The translations under genes were made by a program, and so were the position numbers. A DNA stretch of 64,000 bases. It comes from Mycobacterium heckeshornense. GTDB taxonomy: Bacteria > Actinomycetota > Actinomycetes > Mycobacteriales > Mycobacteriaceae. The notes beneath the pieces are model-generated. The model had not been told where the DNA came from, searched no databases, and saw only the letters and a program-made list of their open reading frames with translations. The DNA is taken from the NCBI RefSeq assembly GCF_016592155.1, contig NZ_AP024237.1:2356001-2420000 (forward strand), read 5' to 3'. Below are positions 17,793-27,488 of the stretch, piece by piece. Each line of letters opens with the position of its first letter. The first letter of the stretch is position 1.

Positions 17793-18599
17793 TCAGCGGC
17801 CGGTGAACCGCGGGTCGCGGCGCTCGGCGAACGACCGCAGGCCCTCCTGCAGGTCGGCGGTGTGCGACACCAGCTCCGCGGCCCACGCCTCCTGCTCGAA
17901 GGCCGCGTCGCGGGCGGATTCCGACGAAACCGCCAGCATGCGCTTGGTCAGTCCGAGCATGACCGTCGGCCCGGCCGCAAGCCGACGCACCAACTCCTCG
18001 GCCACGCCGATGGTGTCCGCGGAGGGCACCACGCGGTTGACGAGGCCCAGCCGCTCACACGTCGCCGCGTCGACCGGCTCACCGAGCATGAGCAACTCGG
18101 TGGCCTTGCGCAGCCCCACGATTCTGGTCAGCAGGCGCACCGCACCGGAGTCCGGCACGACACCGCGGTGCACGAACGCCGCGACCAGTTGTGCCTCCGA
18201 CGACATCACGACCAGATCGCAGGCGAGCACCAGGCTGGCGCCGGCCCCCGCCGCGGTGCCGTTGACCGCTGCGACGACGGGCTTGCCGCAATCCAAAATC
18301 GCGCAGGTCAGCCGTTGCCAACCCTTCTGCAACATCCGCGCGATGTCGCCCGGGCGTTTGTCGGGCGGCGCCGAGGATTTCGGCACCAGAGCTGCCCCCG
18401 CGCAAAAGTGCCGGTCGCCCGTCGCGGTCAGCAGCACCGCGCGCACCACGGGATCTTTGTCGGCGCGCTCGAACGCGGCGGTAAGTGCATCACGAGCGAA
18501 CGGGGACAAAGAGTTTCCGACGTCAGGCCGGTCGATGACAATCCGGCAGACCCCGTCCGCATCAGTGGAGACGTTGATCCCAGGCTGCTCATCGACCAT
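17793..18599 (-). CDS. Enoyl-CoA hydratase/isomerase (crotonase family)
   Basis: 268 residues. IVIDRPDVGNSLS, HFCAGAAL and AVNGTAAGAGASLVLACDL give the crotonase fold with both oxyanion segments. The HRGVVPDSGAVRLL active-site loop resembles that of the gene at 19965 (FMARGFTPDSGAAWLL), so these two are probably paralogues. Converges on the SDR gene with a 3-bp gap and diverges from the MaoC-type gene. Confidence 0.87.
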   Translation of the reverse strand: MVDEQPGINVSTDADGVCRIVIDRPDVGNSLSPFARDALTAAFERADKDPVVRAVLLTATGDRHFCAGAALVPKSSAPPDKRPGDIARMLQKGWQRLTCAILDCGKPVVAAVNGTAAGAGASLVLACDLVVMSSEAQLVAAFVHRGVVPDSGAVRLLTRIVGLRKATELLMLGEPVDAATCERLGLVNRVVPSADTIGVAEELVRRLAAGPTVMLGLTKRMLAVSSESARDAAFEQEAWAAELVSHTADLQEGLRSFAERRDPRFTGR

Positions 18600-18685
18600 T
18601 GCAATGCCCCCTGCGTTAAAAGCATTTTCGTTTTTCGGGTATCTTAATTTCCACGACTGCGCGGACCACGACCAGGAGGCGCTCG

Positions 18686-19957
18686 ATGTCCGACGTCTCG
18701 AACGATTCGTCGACGACGGGTCTGATCACCGACGAGGGGCTGGCCCGGCTGCGCGCCACCATCGGTATCGCCGTCCCGCATACCCAGCCGCCGCACTACC
18801 GCCGCCCCAACGAGGACACCTTCCGCCACGTCGCCGAAGCCTACGGTGACGGCAACCCCCTGTGGGCGGATCCGGAGTATGCCGCCAAGTCGGTCTGGGG
18901 TGAGCCGATCGCCCCGCCCGCCCTGGTTGGCGGTGACACCCTGATCGGCGAGGACGAGGTCACCGAGCTCAGTCCCGAAGACCGCGCGCTGACCAAGGGC
19001 GACCCGTTGCGCGGCGTGCACGCCTTCTACGCGTCCTCCGCGCGCGAGTGGTGGGCGCCGCTGCGGGCCAATCGGCGGGTGTTCCGGCGCAACGCACTGG
19101 TGGCAGCCCTCGACAAGCGCAGCGACTTCGCGGGCCGCGCCGTGCACGAGTGGTCGGCTCAGGTGTTCCGCGACGAGGACGGCACCATGCTCGGTGGCCA
19201 GTACCGCAACATGATTCGGACCGAACGCGGCGCGGCGCGCAGCCGCAAGAAGTACGAGGCGGTCGAGCTCAAGACCTGGACCGCTGACGAGATCGCCGAG
19301 ATCGACCAGCGGTATGCGCGTGAGGCCCCGAGAGGTGCCGAGCCGCGATGGTGGGAAGACGTCGACGAGGGCGACGACATGGGCTCGCTGACCAAGGGCC
19401 CACTGACCGTCACCGACATGATCTGCTGGCACGTCGGCATGGGCACCGGCATGTACGGCGTGCGACCGCTGCGGCTGGCCTGGTGCAACCGCCAACGCAT
19501 CCCCCGCTTTTACACCCCCAACGAACACGGCGTGCCCGATGTGCAGCAGCGGGTGCATTGGGATCCGACCGCCGCACGGAATGCGGGTAATCCGACAACG
19601 TTTGACTACGGCCGCATGCGCGAAACTTGGCTGATCCACCTGTGCACCGACTGGATGGGCGACGACGCGTGGCTGTGGAAGCTGGCGTGCGAGTTCCGGC
19701 TGTTCAACTATGTGGGCGATCTGCACACCATCACCGGCACGGTGACGCGCAAGTACCTCGCCGACGGCAACCGCCCGGCCGTCGACGTCGACCTCGCAGC
19801 GACCAACCACCGGGGCCAGGTCACCGCGCCCGGCCACGCAACCATCCTGCTGCCCAGTCGCGCGCACGGACCGGTGCGCCTGCCCGACCCGCCCGGCGGG
19901 GCGACGAACCTGCCGGATCTGCTGACCGCCGTGGCGGCCCGGTTCGCCGAACGCTGA
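18686..19957 (+). CDS. Double-hotdog MaoC-like enoyl-CoA hydratase/dehydratase
   Basis: 423 residues, long enough for two hotdog domains. The N-terminal half begins with a FAS1-dehydratase-like region (HYRRPNEDTFRHVAEAYGDGNPLWADPEYA split over 30 residues) and ends in GVHAFYASSAREWWAPLR. The C-terminal half has the MaoC-like FDYGRMRETWLIHLCTDWMGDD and a final GTVTRKYLADG strand. CAGGAGG precedes ATG 18686. Expected to hydrate an enoyl-CoA; it leads an operon of five further genes. Confidence 0.8.
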   Translation: MSDVSNDSSTTGLITDEGLARLRATIGIAVPHTQPPHYRRPNEDTFRHVAEAYGDGNPLWADPEYAAKSVWGEPIAPPALVGGDTLIGEDEVTELSPEDRALTKGDPLRGVHAFYASSAREWWAPLRANRRVFRRNALVAALDKRSDFAGRAVHEWSAQVFRDEDGTMLGGQYRNMIRTERGAARSRKKYEAVELKTWTADEIAEIDQRYAREAPRGAEPRWWEDVDEGDDMGSLTKGPLTVTDMICWHVGMGTGMYGVRPLRLAWCNRQRIPRFYTPNEHGVPDVQQRVHWDPTAARNAGNPTTFDYGRMRETWLIHLCTDWMGDDAWLWKLACEFRLFNYVGDLHTITGTVTRKYLADGNRPAVDVDLAATNHRGQVTAPGHATILLPSRAHGPVRLPDPPGGATNLPDLLTAVAARFAER

Positions 19958-19964
19958 GGCCGCC

Positions 19965-20771
19965 ATGGGTTATTCGAGTGTCGCCGGGCTTCGCGCCGAA
20001 CAACGCGGGGCCGTCCTGCATTTGACGTTCGACCGCGCGGACCGGCGCAACGCCGTCAACGATGTGATGCTCGACGCGATGATCGGCCACCTCGCCAACG
20101 CGGGCACCGACGAGTCCGTGCGGGTGATCCGGATCGACGCCAACGGTCCCGACTTCTGTGCGGGCGCGGACCTGATCGCCAACAACGCCAGGCCGGAACG
20201 CAAACCCCGCGTGGGCAGCATTCAACGCCGGCTGCCCAACAAGGCGAATCGACTCATCCCGCTGATGCTCCAGACCCAGGTGCCCATCGTCGCGGTGGTG
20301 CGCGGCTGGGCGGCGGGCCTGGGCTTCCACATCGCGTTGGCCGCGGACTTCTGCGTGGCGGCCGACGACGCCCGGTTCTGGGAGCCGTTCATGGCCCGCG
20401 GTTTCACCCCCGACAGCGGCGCCGCCTGGCTGTTGCCGCGGCTGGTGGGGATGGTCCGCGCCCGGCACTTGCTGCTGCTGGGCGACGAGATCACCGGCGG
20501 CACGGCCGCCGGGTGGGGTCTCATTCACGCTGCCCACCCACCCAAGCAGCTGGACGCCGCCGCCGAGCAGCTGGTCGACCGGCTCGCCACGGGCCCGACG
20601 GTGGCGCTCGGGCTGACCAAGTGGCTGTTGCACGCCGGCAACGGGCTCGATATCGATCGTCACCTGCACAACGAAGCCATGGCGCTCGAACTATCCAGCC
20701 GCAGCGAGGATTTCCGCGAAGGCCTGGCGGCCTTCAAAGACAAGCGCGACGCGCGTTTTCAGGGCCGGTGA
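19965..20771 (+). CDS. Enoyl-CoA hydratase (crotonase family)
   Basis: 268 residues: LTFDRADRRNAVN, DFCAGADL and VVRGWAAGLGFHIALAADF. The second oxyanion segment starts RGWAAG rather than NGxxxG, a variant seen in some crotonases. PDSGAAWLLPRLVG follows. Seven bases downstream of the MaoC-type gene and overlapping the next FadE gene as GTGA, so it is co-translated in this operon. Confidence 0.86.
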   Translation: MGYSSVAGLRAEQRGAVLHLTFDRADRRNAVNDVMLDAMIGHLANAGTDESVRVIRIDANGPDFCAGADLIANNARPERKPRVGSIQRRLPNKANRLIPLMLQTQVPIVAVVRGWAAGLGFHIALAADFCVAADDARFWEPFMARGFTPDSGAAWLLPRLVGMVRARHLLLLGDEITGGTAAGWGLIHAAHPPKQLDAAAEQLVDRLATGPTVALGLTKWLLHAGNGLDIDRHLHNEAMALELSSRSEDFREGLAAFKDKRDARFQGR

Positions 20772-22027
20772 TTGGGCCGACGAGCATGCTGCCGATTACC
20801 GCCGACACCCCCGCCGACGAAGCGGTCGACGTGGTGCGACGCTGGGTCGAAGCCGAGGTTCCCGCCGCCTGGCGATCTGCGGCCGCCGACGGCCCGGCCG
20901 CGCTGCGCGCCGTGCGCAGCCCCGAGCAGTACCGCCGCTGGTACCCAACCTTCGCCCGGTCCGGTCTGGTGGTGCCGACCTGGCTGCCCGAGCACGGCGG
21001 TCTCGGCATCGGCAACGAGGTCGCTTCGGCCATCGAGGCGGTGCTCAGCCCGCTGCGGCTGACCAGGCTGAACCCGTTGGGCCTCAACAACGCCGCCGCC
21101 GCGCTGTTCAGTCACGGAACCGAGGAACAGCGCCGCCGCTTCCTGCCGCCGATCGTGCGCAACGAGGAGAAATGGTGCCAGCTGTTCAGTGAGCCGGGCG
21201 CCGGATCTGACCTTGCATCGCTGGCCACCCGCGCCGTCCGCGACGGCGACGACTGGGTGATCACCGGCCAGAAGGTGTGGACGACGTGGGCGGACGAGGC
21301 GGACTTCGCGATCCTGTTGGCCCGCACCGATCCGGACGCCCCCAAGCACCGCGGCATCACCTACTTCCTGCTCGACATGCATCAACCCGGTGTCGAGGTT
21401 CGCCCGCTGCGCCAGATCACCGGTGAGGCCGAGTTCAATGAGGTGTTCCTGGACGGGGCGCGGGTACCGGACGCCCATCGCGTGGGCGAGGTCAACGACG
21501 GCTGGCGAGTCAGCGCGTCGACGCTGTCCAGCGAGCGGCAAATGGTCTCCGGCACGGGATCGGGTGGCATGGGGCGCCTGGGCGGGTCCAGCGCCGAACG
21601 CCTGATCGAGCTGGCTCAGCAGACCCGCCGCTGGGACGACCCCGTGGTGCGGAACAAGATCATGCGGCTGTGGGCGCAGGAGAGGATCCGGGGCTGGACG
21701 AACGAGCGTGTGCGGGCGGCGCTTTCGGCAGGCCAGTCGCCCGGAGCCGCATCCTCGATCGGCAAGGTGCATCAGGCGACGCTCAACCAGCAGATCCAGA
21801 ACCTGATGGTCGACCTGCTGGGCACCGCGGCGGTCGCATGGCCGGCAGGCGCCGATCCCGATGCGCTGCCACGCGAGGTGCACGGGATGCTGCGCAGCCT
21901 GGCGAACTCAACGGAGGGCGGCACGACTGACGTCAACAAGAACATCCTCGGCGAACGGGTGCTCGGGCTCGACAGGGAGCCCGATCCCTGGAAAAACAAG
22001 CCCTGGAAGGAGATTCCCCGCTCGTGA
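20768..22027 (+). CDS. Acyl-CoA dehydrogenase (FadE-type)
   Basis: 419 residues with full ACAD signature: WCQLFSEPGAGSDLASL, DDWVITGQKVWTTWADEADF, and the C-terminal STEGGTTDVNKNILGERVLGL. GTG 20768 overlaps the previous stop; ATG 20786 (MLPITAD) is an alternative with the same downstream protein. Long N-terminal open frame before 20768 is ignored. FAD-dependent alpha-beta desaturation of an acyl-CoA feeding the adjacent crotonases. Confidence 0.9.
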   Translation: MIGPTSMLPITADTPADEAVDVVRRWVEAEVPAAWRSAAADGPAALRAVRSPEQYRRWYPTFARSGLVVPTWLPEHGGLGIGNEVASAIEAVLSPLRLTRLNPLGLNNAAAALFSHGTEEQRRRFLPPIVRNEEKWCQLFSEPGAGSDLASLATRAVRDGDDWVITGQKVWTTWADEADFAILLARTDPDAPKHRGITYFLLDMHQPGVEVRPLRQITGEAEFNEVFLDGARVPDAHRVGEVNDGWRVSASTLSSERQMVSGTGSGGMGRLGGSSAERLIELAQQTRRWDDPVVRNKIMRLWAQERIRGWTNERVRAALSAGQSPGAASSIGKVHQATLNQQIQNLMVDLLGTAAVAWPAGADPDALPREVHGMLRSLANSTEGGTTDVNKNILGERVLGLDREPDPWKNKPWKEIPRS

Positions 22028-22836
22028 GCACCTACGAGCGTCTCATCGTGGAGAAGTCCGACGGCGTGGGTTGGCTGATACTGAACCGGCCCGACGCCGG
22101 GAACGCCTTCGACGCGCGGATGCTCGACGAACTCGAGCTCGCCTGGGCGGAGCTGGATGCCGATCCGCAGGTGCGCGTGATCGTCAACACCGCCGCCGGC
22201 AAGGCATTCTGCACCGGCATGGACGTGGTGCAGGTGGCCCGCGACAAGGCGGCCATGCGCAAGCACTCCCGCCGCACCAGGGATGCCGCGCTGAAGATCT
22301 CGTCGTGGCATTGCGGGGTGTGGAAGCCGGTGGTAGCGGCGGTCAACGGGGTGTGCGCCGGCGGGGGCCTGCACCTGGTTGCCGACGCCGACATCGTGAT
22401 CGCCGCAGAGCAGGCGTCGTTCGTCGACCCACACGTGTCGGTCGGGCAAGCCGTCGCCTATGAGGCGATCACCTTGCTGCGCAAGTCACCGATGGAGCCG
22501 ATTACCCGGATGGCGTTGTCAGGTAACGGCGAACGGATCTCGGCGCGGCGCGCGTATGAGTTGGGAATCGTCTCGGAAGTCGTCCCGGTCGACCAGTTGC
22601 GGGCGGCGGCCGGGCGGCTGGCCGCGGCGATCGCGACGAACTCGCCGACCGCGATGCGGGCCACCAAGAAGGCGCTGTGGCATGCGCTGGAAACCGGCCT
22701 GACACAAGCCAGATCCGCGGCCAGCGAGGAGATCTGGCGGCTGCGCGACCACCCCGACCATGCCGAAGGCGTCCGCGCCTGGCGTGAGAAGCGCCCGGCA
22801 CGCTGGCAGCCCCTCGCCCCTGTGGAGGTCCGATGA
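22024..22836 (+). CDS. Enoyl-CoA hydratase (crotonase family), tandem copy 1
   Basis: 270 residues: LILNRPDAGNAFD, AFCTGMDVVQV and AVNGVCAGGGLHLVADADI, a complete GGG oxyanion loop, then FVDPHVSVGQAVAYE. Very similar in layout to the following gene (same start YxRLIVE, same GVCAGGGLHxVADADIVIAA), which indicates tandem duplication. GTG start overlaps the FadE stop. Confidence 0.88.
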   Translation: MSTYERLIVEKSDGVGWLILNRPDAGNAFDARMLDELELAWAELDADPQVRVIVNTAAGKAFCTGMDVVQVARDKAAMRKHSRRTRDAALKISSWHCGVWKPVVAAVNGVCAGGGLHLVADADIVIAAEQASFVDPHVSVGQAVAYEAITLLRKSPMEPITRMALSGNGERISARRAYELGIVSEVVPVDQLRAAAGRLAAAIATNSPTAMRATKKALWHALETGLTQARSAASEEIWRLRDHPDHAEGVRAWREKRPARWQPLAPVEVR

Positions 22837-23633
22837 CGTATCAACGTCTCATTGTCGAGCGACGCGGCCCCGTCGGGTGGATCATCAACAACCGCCCGGA
22901 CCGGCTCAACGCATACGACGCCGTGATGCGCGAGGAGTTCCCGCGCGCATGGGGGCAGTTGGACGCCGATCCCGAGGTGCGCGTCATCGTACACACCGGC
23001 AACGGCAGAGCGTTTCAGGTCGGCGCCGACGTCGACGACCTCGACGGCGACGGGGTGCGACAGTTCCAGGAGACGATGCGCACGTTGAACCTGAAGCTGA
23101 CTGGCTGGCACTGCAACGTGGGCAAGCCGGTGATCACCGCCGTGAACGGGGTGTGCGCGGGCGGGGGGCTGCACTGGGTCGCCGACGCCGACATCGTCAT
23201 CGCCGCCGCGGACGCCACCTTCGTCGACCCCCATGTGTCAATCGGCCAAGTCAGCGCCTTGGAGACCATCGCGCTGATGCGCAAGATGCCCGCCGAGGCG
23301 GTGTTGCGGATGGCGCTCGTCGGCAGCCACGAGCGGCTCAGCGCGCGGCGTGCCTACGAGCTCGGCATGATCAGCCAGATCGTCGATCCGCCGGACAAAT
23401 TGCGCGAGGTCGCCCAGGAGCTCGCCGAGAAGATCGCCCGCAATTCCCCCGCGGCGATGCGCGCTACCAAGCGGGCGCTGTGGGGTGCGCTCGAGCATGG
23501 CCTAACCGACGCGTGCCGCGAGGGCGCTAAACACCTGACGTCGATGTGGGGTCATCCCGACCAGAACGAGGGCCCGCTAGCGTTCGCCGACAAGCGAACG
23601 CCGAAATGGCAACCGCTGGAGGCGGACTCGTGA
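22833..23633 (+). CDS. Enoyl-CoA hydratase (crotonase family), tandem copy 2
   Basis: 266 residues: IINNRPDRLNAYD, AFQVGADVDDL and AVNGVCAGGGLHWVADADI. The first oxyanion segment reads QVGAD, compared with CTGMD in the neighbour, so the two copies have diverged at the active site and may take different substrates. ATGA overlap with copy 1 and GTGA overlap with the following synthetase gene. Confidence 0.88.
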   Translation: MTYQRLIVERRGPVGWIINNRPDRLNAYDAVMREEFPRAWGQLDADPEVRVIVHTGNGRAFQVGADVDDLDGDGVRQFQETMRTLNLKLTGWHCNVGKPVITAVNGVCAGGGLHWVADADIVIAAADATFVDPHVSIGQVSALETIALMRKMPAEAVLRMALVGSHERLSARRAYELGMISQIVDPPDKLREVAQELAEKIARNSPAAMRATKRALWGALEHGLTDACREGAKHLTSMWGHPDQNEGPLAFADKRTPKWQPLEADS

Positions 23634-25111
23634 GCCTGGCCGTGCTGCTTGAGTCGGTGCCCGATGTGGCCGTGCACACGTTGCGTCAAGATGTGTCGCG
23701 CGCCGAGCTGACTGCCGGGGCGAACGAAGCGGGAAAGCTGCTTGCCGAGGCGGGCGTGGTGACGGGCTCGGTGGTCGCGGCGATGCTGCCCAACGACGCC
23801 GTCACGATCGCCGCACTGTTCGGCACCTGGCGCGCGCGGGGGGTTTACACGCCGCTCAACCCGAGGGCCGCCGATCCCGAGTTGGAGACGCAACTGGCGA
23901 CGCTGCGGCCGGCCGCGGTGATCACCACGCCGGAACTGGCCCACCGCTTCAGCGGATACAACTTGCCGGTGCTCTCGGGGACGAACTTGTCCTGGACGCT
24001 GGCCCCAGGGACCGGGCAGGCCACCGACACCAGGCGCTACGACGCGGATGTCGCGCTGCTGCAGTTCACCTCTGGGACCACCGGGCCCCCGAAGCCGGTG
24101 CCGCTGCGGCACACCACGGTGCTCGACCTGATCGACCGCCTGCTGGCCAAACTGCGCGGAGCGAAACCTGTTGCGCCGAAGCGTGATCGAGCACCGATGC
24201 CGAACCTGGTACCGCTGTCGCTGTCGTTGTGGGCCGGCATCTATCAGGTGCTGTTCGCCTACCGTGCGGGATCCGGCGTGGTGCTGATGGAGCGGTTCTC
24301 GCCCGCGGACTTCGCGGCACTGGTCAAGCGGCACCGGTTGCGGTCGACGGTGTTGCCGCCCGCGGCGCTGACCATGGTCTTGCACGACGAATCGATCGCT
24401 GACCTGTCGCCGTTGAAGATCGTGCGCTCGATCACCGCTCCCCTGTCCCCGGTGCAGGCCCGCCGGTTCCGGGACAAGTTCGGCGTGCTCGTGCTCAACT
24501 CGTACGGCCAGACCGAGCTCGGCGGCGAGGTCGTCGGGTGGTCGGCGGCCGATGCCCGCGAGTGGGGCGAAACCAAGCTCGGGTCGGTCGGTCGGGCGCT
24601 GCCCGGTATCGACGTCACGGTCGTTAACGACGAGGTGCTGGTGCGCACGCCGACGACGGCCGCCCGCAGGATCGACCCCGCGTTCCTGGATCGGCTCACC
24701 GATGACGGGTGGTTTCATACCGGTGATCTGGGCTGGTTCGACGACGACGGGTTCCTGTGGCTCGATGGCCGGGTGTCGGACATGATCAACCGCGGCGGGC
24801 TCAAGGTGTTTCCCGGCATGGTCGAGGAAGTCCTGCTCGCCGCCAACGGTGTGCGCGAGGCCGCCGTGGTGGGCGTCCCCGACGAACGGCTCGGTGAGGT
24901 GCCGTGGGCATTCGTCGTTCGTGAGCGCGACGAACTGACCGAGGACGACCTGATCGGGTGGTGCCGAGAGCGCTTGACGCCCTACCGGGTGCCGGTGCGT
25001 GTGGTGTTCGTCGAGCAGCTGCCCTGCAACGACACCGGAAAGGTCGTCAAACGCGAACTCGCCGCGATGGTCGCCACCCGACCACGATCGCCGTCGGGCC
25101 GGAATCGGTGA
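23630..25111 (+). CDS. AMP-dependent acyl-CoA synthetase (FadD-type)
   Basis: 493 residues. Phosphate loop LQFTSGTTGPPKPV, acyl-adenylate motif NSYGQTELGG, hinge GDLGWFDDDGFLWLDGRVSDMI and catalytic Lys in NDTGKVVKREL. GTG 23630 overlaps the upstream stop as GTGA, and the 28 codons before it are not needed. Last gene of the 18686-25111 operon, which contains every step from CoA activation to hydration. Confidence 0.88.
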   Translation: MSLAVLLESVPDVAVHTLRQDVSRAELTAGANEAGKLLAEAGVVTGSVVAAMLPNDAVTIAALFGTWRARGVYTPLNPRAADPELETQLATLRPAAVITTPELAHRFSGYNLPVLSGTNLSWTLAPGTGQATDTRRYDADVALLQFTSGTTGPPKPVPLRHTTVLDLIDRLLAKLRGAKPVAPKRDRAPMPNLVPLSLSLWAGIYQVLFAYRAGSGVVLMERFSPADFAALVKRHRLRSTVLPPAALTMVLHDESIADLSPLKIVRSITAPLSPVQARRFRDKFGVLVLNSYGQTELGGEVVGWSAADAREWGETKLGSVGRALPGIDVTVVNDEVLVRTPTTAARRIDPAFLDRLTDDGWFHTGDLGWFDDDGFLWLDGRVSDMINRGGLKVFPGMVEEVLLAANGVREAAVVGVPDERLGEVPWAFVVRERDELTEDDLIGWCRERLTPYRVPVRVVFVEQLPCNDTGKVVKRELAAMVATRPRSPSGRNR

Positions 25112-25248
25112 GACCATCTGTCAGCCAGCGGTTTGCCCTGCCGACCGTACGCAAGTCGATGTCTGATGGCGAACCCCCGATGTCGACAGCGGCCGCTTAA
25201 TGAGCCAGTCGGGTCCGCTAGCCGACGGATACCCCGGTTTGCTATCTT

Positions 25249-25264
25249 GAGAATATTAATTCTC
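25249..25264. promoter_or_regulatory. Palindromic operator GAGAA-N6-TTCTC (perfect arms)
   Basis: GAGAATATTAATTCTC, 17 bp before the amidohydrolase start. Its centre (TATTAAT) also looks like a -10 element, so the site would overlap the promoter. Confidence 0.7.
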
Positions 25265-25281
25265 GCGCGGTGGAGGTGCTG

Positions 25282-26460
25282 GTGGACGACTCGCGAGGCT
25301 TCGAGGTGTGGGATGCCGACAACCACATGTACGAGACCGTCGACGCCTACACCCGCTACCTGCCGGAGAAATACTCCGGGGCGCTCCAATTCGTCGACGT
25401 GAACGGCCGCACGAAGCTGCAGATCCTGGGCGTCGTCACCGAGTGCATCCCGAATCCGACGTACGAGGTGATTCCCACGCCGGGCGCGTGGGCCGACTAT
25501 TACCGCGGCATCAATCCGGAGGGAAAGACGCTGCGCGAGCTCGCCGCGCCGATCCGCTGCCCCGACGAGTTCCGCCGGCCCGATCTGCGCCTGGCGCTGA
25601 TGGACCGTCAGGGCGTCGACGGCGCGCTGATGTTCCCGACGACGGCGGGCATGCTCGAGGAACGCACGAAGTCGGACACCGAGCTGACCCACGCGGTGAC
25701 CCATGCGTTTAACCGCTGGCTGCTCGAGGATTGGACGTTCAACTACCAGAATCGGATCTTCCCCGTGCCGGCGGTCTCGCTCAACGACCCCGCCAAGGGG
25801 GTCCAGGAGCTGGAATGGTGCCTGGACAACGGGGCGAAGACGGTGCTGCTCCGCCCCGCCCCGGTGCCCCGCGAGGACGGCACGTCGCGGTCTCCTGCCC
25901 TGCCCGAGTTCGACGACTTCTGGCGGCTGGTCGAGTCGTCGGGAATCTCGGTGCAGATGCACAATTCCGACTCCGGCTACGACCGCTACGTCGACGACTG
26001 GGAAACCCCCAGCGAGTTCCAGGGCTTCCAGCTGACCAAGCTGCGTGGCTTCATCTACGAAGAGAGCCGGCACATCTTCGACACACTCGCCGCGTTCATC
26101 GCGCACGGGGTGTTCGAGCGGTTCCCGGGGCTGCGCATCGGTGTGGTCGAGAACGGCGGGTCCTGGGCGACACGGCTTCTCGACGCGTTCGACCGGGTGT
26201 ACCGCAAGAAGCCCAAGGAGTTCACCGAGCATCCGTGCGACGTCTTCCGCAGGCACGTGTGGGTCAACCCGTTCCACGAAGAGGACATGTCGCACCTGAT
26301 CGACGTACTCGGCGCCGACCGGGTGATGTTCGGCTCGGACTACCCCCATCCCGAGGGGCTCGCGGAACCCGCCGAGTTCGTCAAGGAACTACGGTCGCTG
26401 CCGACAGAGACCACCGCGAAGGTGATGGGCGGCAACCTCAAGCAACTCATCGGCATCTGA
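25282..26460 (+). CDS. Amidohydrolase-2 family metal-dependent hydrolase
   Basis: 392 residues. Metal ligands are suggested by WDADNHMYET (D-x-x-H) near the N-terminus, VQMHNSDSGYD in the middle and FGSDYPHPEGLAEP near the end. GTG 25282 is preferred because GGAGG lies 5 bases upstream; GTG 25270 would also fit. Closely similar to the genes at 34394 and 38636 (same VDAYTRYLP and SDYPH blocks), so a paralogous set. Likely a C-C or C-N hydrolase or decarboxylase acting on a ring-opened intermediate; reaction not known. Confidence 0.84.
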   Translation: MDDSRGFEVWDADNHMYETVDAYTRYLPEKYSGALQFVDVNGRTKLQILGVVTECIPNPTYEVIPTPGAWADYYRGINPEGKTLRELAAPIRCPDEFRRPDLRLALMDRQGVDGALMFPTTAGMLEERTKSDTELTHAVTHAFNRWLLEDWTFNYQNRIFPVPAVSLNDPAKGVQELEWCLDNGAKTVLLRPAPVPREDGTSRSPALPEFDDFWRLVESSGISVQMHNSDSGYDRYVDDWETPSEFQGFQLTKLRGFIYEESRHIFDTLAAFIAHGVFERFPGLRIGVVENGGSWATRLLDAFDRVYRKKPKEFTEHPCDVFRRHVWVNPFHEEDMSHLIDVLGADRVMFGSDYPHPEGLAEPAEFVKELRSLPTETTAKVMGGNLKQLIGI

Positions 26461-26525
26461 ACCGCCGAGCGCACGATAGGTCGAACCGTTTCTCGGGGTC
26501 TGCGTACAAAGGGCTGCGATCGGCG

Positions 26526-27488
26526 TCAGCCGAGTTTGACGAAGCGTTCGAGGTAAGGCCACGCTACCTCCGGTGGCATCCCGCCGCACAGTGGTGAGAG
26601 ATTCATGACCTCACCGTCGGCGACTCGCTCGGCTGCCTCGGCCACCGACAGGATCACGTGCGTCGTGGCCTGCCTGCGCAACTCGTCGACGGTCTTCGCG
26701 GTGGTGATGTTGGCCGAAGTCGTGTTGTCGGGGTTCCATTCGGAGTACGACATCGCATCGTGCAGCAAATACCCACCGATCTCGTCCCAGGCTGCGTCGA
26801 CATCGTCGGCCACGAAACAGTTTGTGGCGGTGTCGCGTTCGGGGATTAGCACGAAGCCCGGCTCGTGACCGTGCTGCCGACAGGCCTCCTCGTAGGCCTC
26901 GCGCATGCCGGGCACGCCGCCGTTAGCGAGCAGACCCAGACCGTTGCGGCCGGCGCGCCGCGCCGCGGCAAGGCTGGCGCCAGCCCACATGATCGTCGGC
27001 CCGCCCGGTGTGCGTGGCTGCGGAGTCACCCGCATGCGCCGTCCCGCGTGCTCGACGACCTCGCCGGCCAGTAGCCGGCGCAACTGCCCGAGCTTCTCGT
27101 CGGCCAGTCGGCCGCGGTCCGACAGCGAGAGGCCGAAGTGGTCGAATTCCTCGTGGCGGTAGCCGATTCCGAAGACATAGCTGGCCCGGCCGGCGCTGAT
27201 GTGGTCGAGTACTACCATGTCTTCGGCCAGGCGGGCCACGTCATAGAACGGCAGGATGATCACCAGGTTCAGCATGAGCCGTTTAGTGCGTGCGGCGATC
27301 GCCGACCCCAGCAGCAGTGGTGACGGCAGGTAACCGTCGTCGGCGCAGTGGTGCTCACACAGTACGGCCGCCACACATCCGCGGGTCTCCGCCCATGCGG
27401 CCATGTCAATCGCGGCCGCGTACAGATCGGAGGCCGGCGCTCCGATGGCCGGGGCCCGCATGTCGAAGCGCAGCGTGAACATCGGCAT
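26526..27488 (-). CDS. LLM-class flavin-dependent oxidoreductase
   Basis: 320-residue luciferase-like TIM barrel. RGCVAAVLCEHHCADDGYLPSP carries the substrate-side HH, RTKRLMLNLVIILPFYDVARLAED the core strands, and SYVFGIGYRHEEFDHFG the cofactor loop. The family uses FMN or F420; which one cannot be told. Last gene of a minus-strand operon (29759-26526). May act as a monooxygenase or reductase on a ring carbon. Confidence 0.84.
   Translation of the reverse strand: MPMFTLRFDMRAPAIGAPASDLYAAAIDMAAWAETRGCVAAVLCEHHCADDGYLPSPLLLGSAIAARTKRLMLNLVIILPFYDVARLAEDMVVLDHISAGRASYVFGIGYRHEEFDHFGLSLSDRGRLADEKLGQLRRLLAGEVVEHAGRRMRVTPQPRTPGGPTIMWAGASLAAARRAGRNGLGLLANGGVPGMREAYEEACRQHGHEPGFVLIPERDTATNCFVADDVDAAWDEIGGYLLHDAMSYSEWNPDNTTSANITTAKTVDELRRQATTHVILSVAEAAERVADGEVMNLSPLCGGMPPEVAWPYLERFVKLG

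Noticed and set aside
18615..18660. A/T-rich gap between the crotonase and MaoC-type genes as another GAGAA-N6-TTCTC site
   Set aside because: No 16-bp window keeps more than half of the arm positions.
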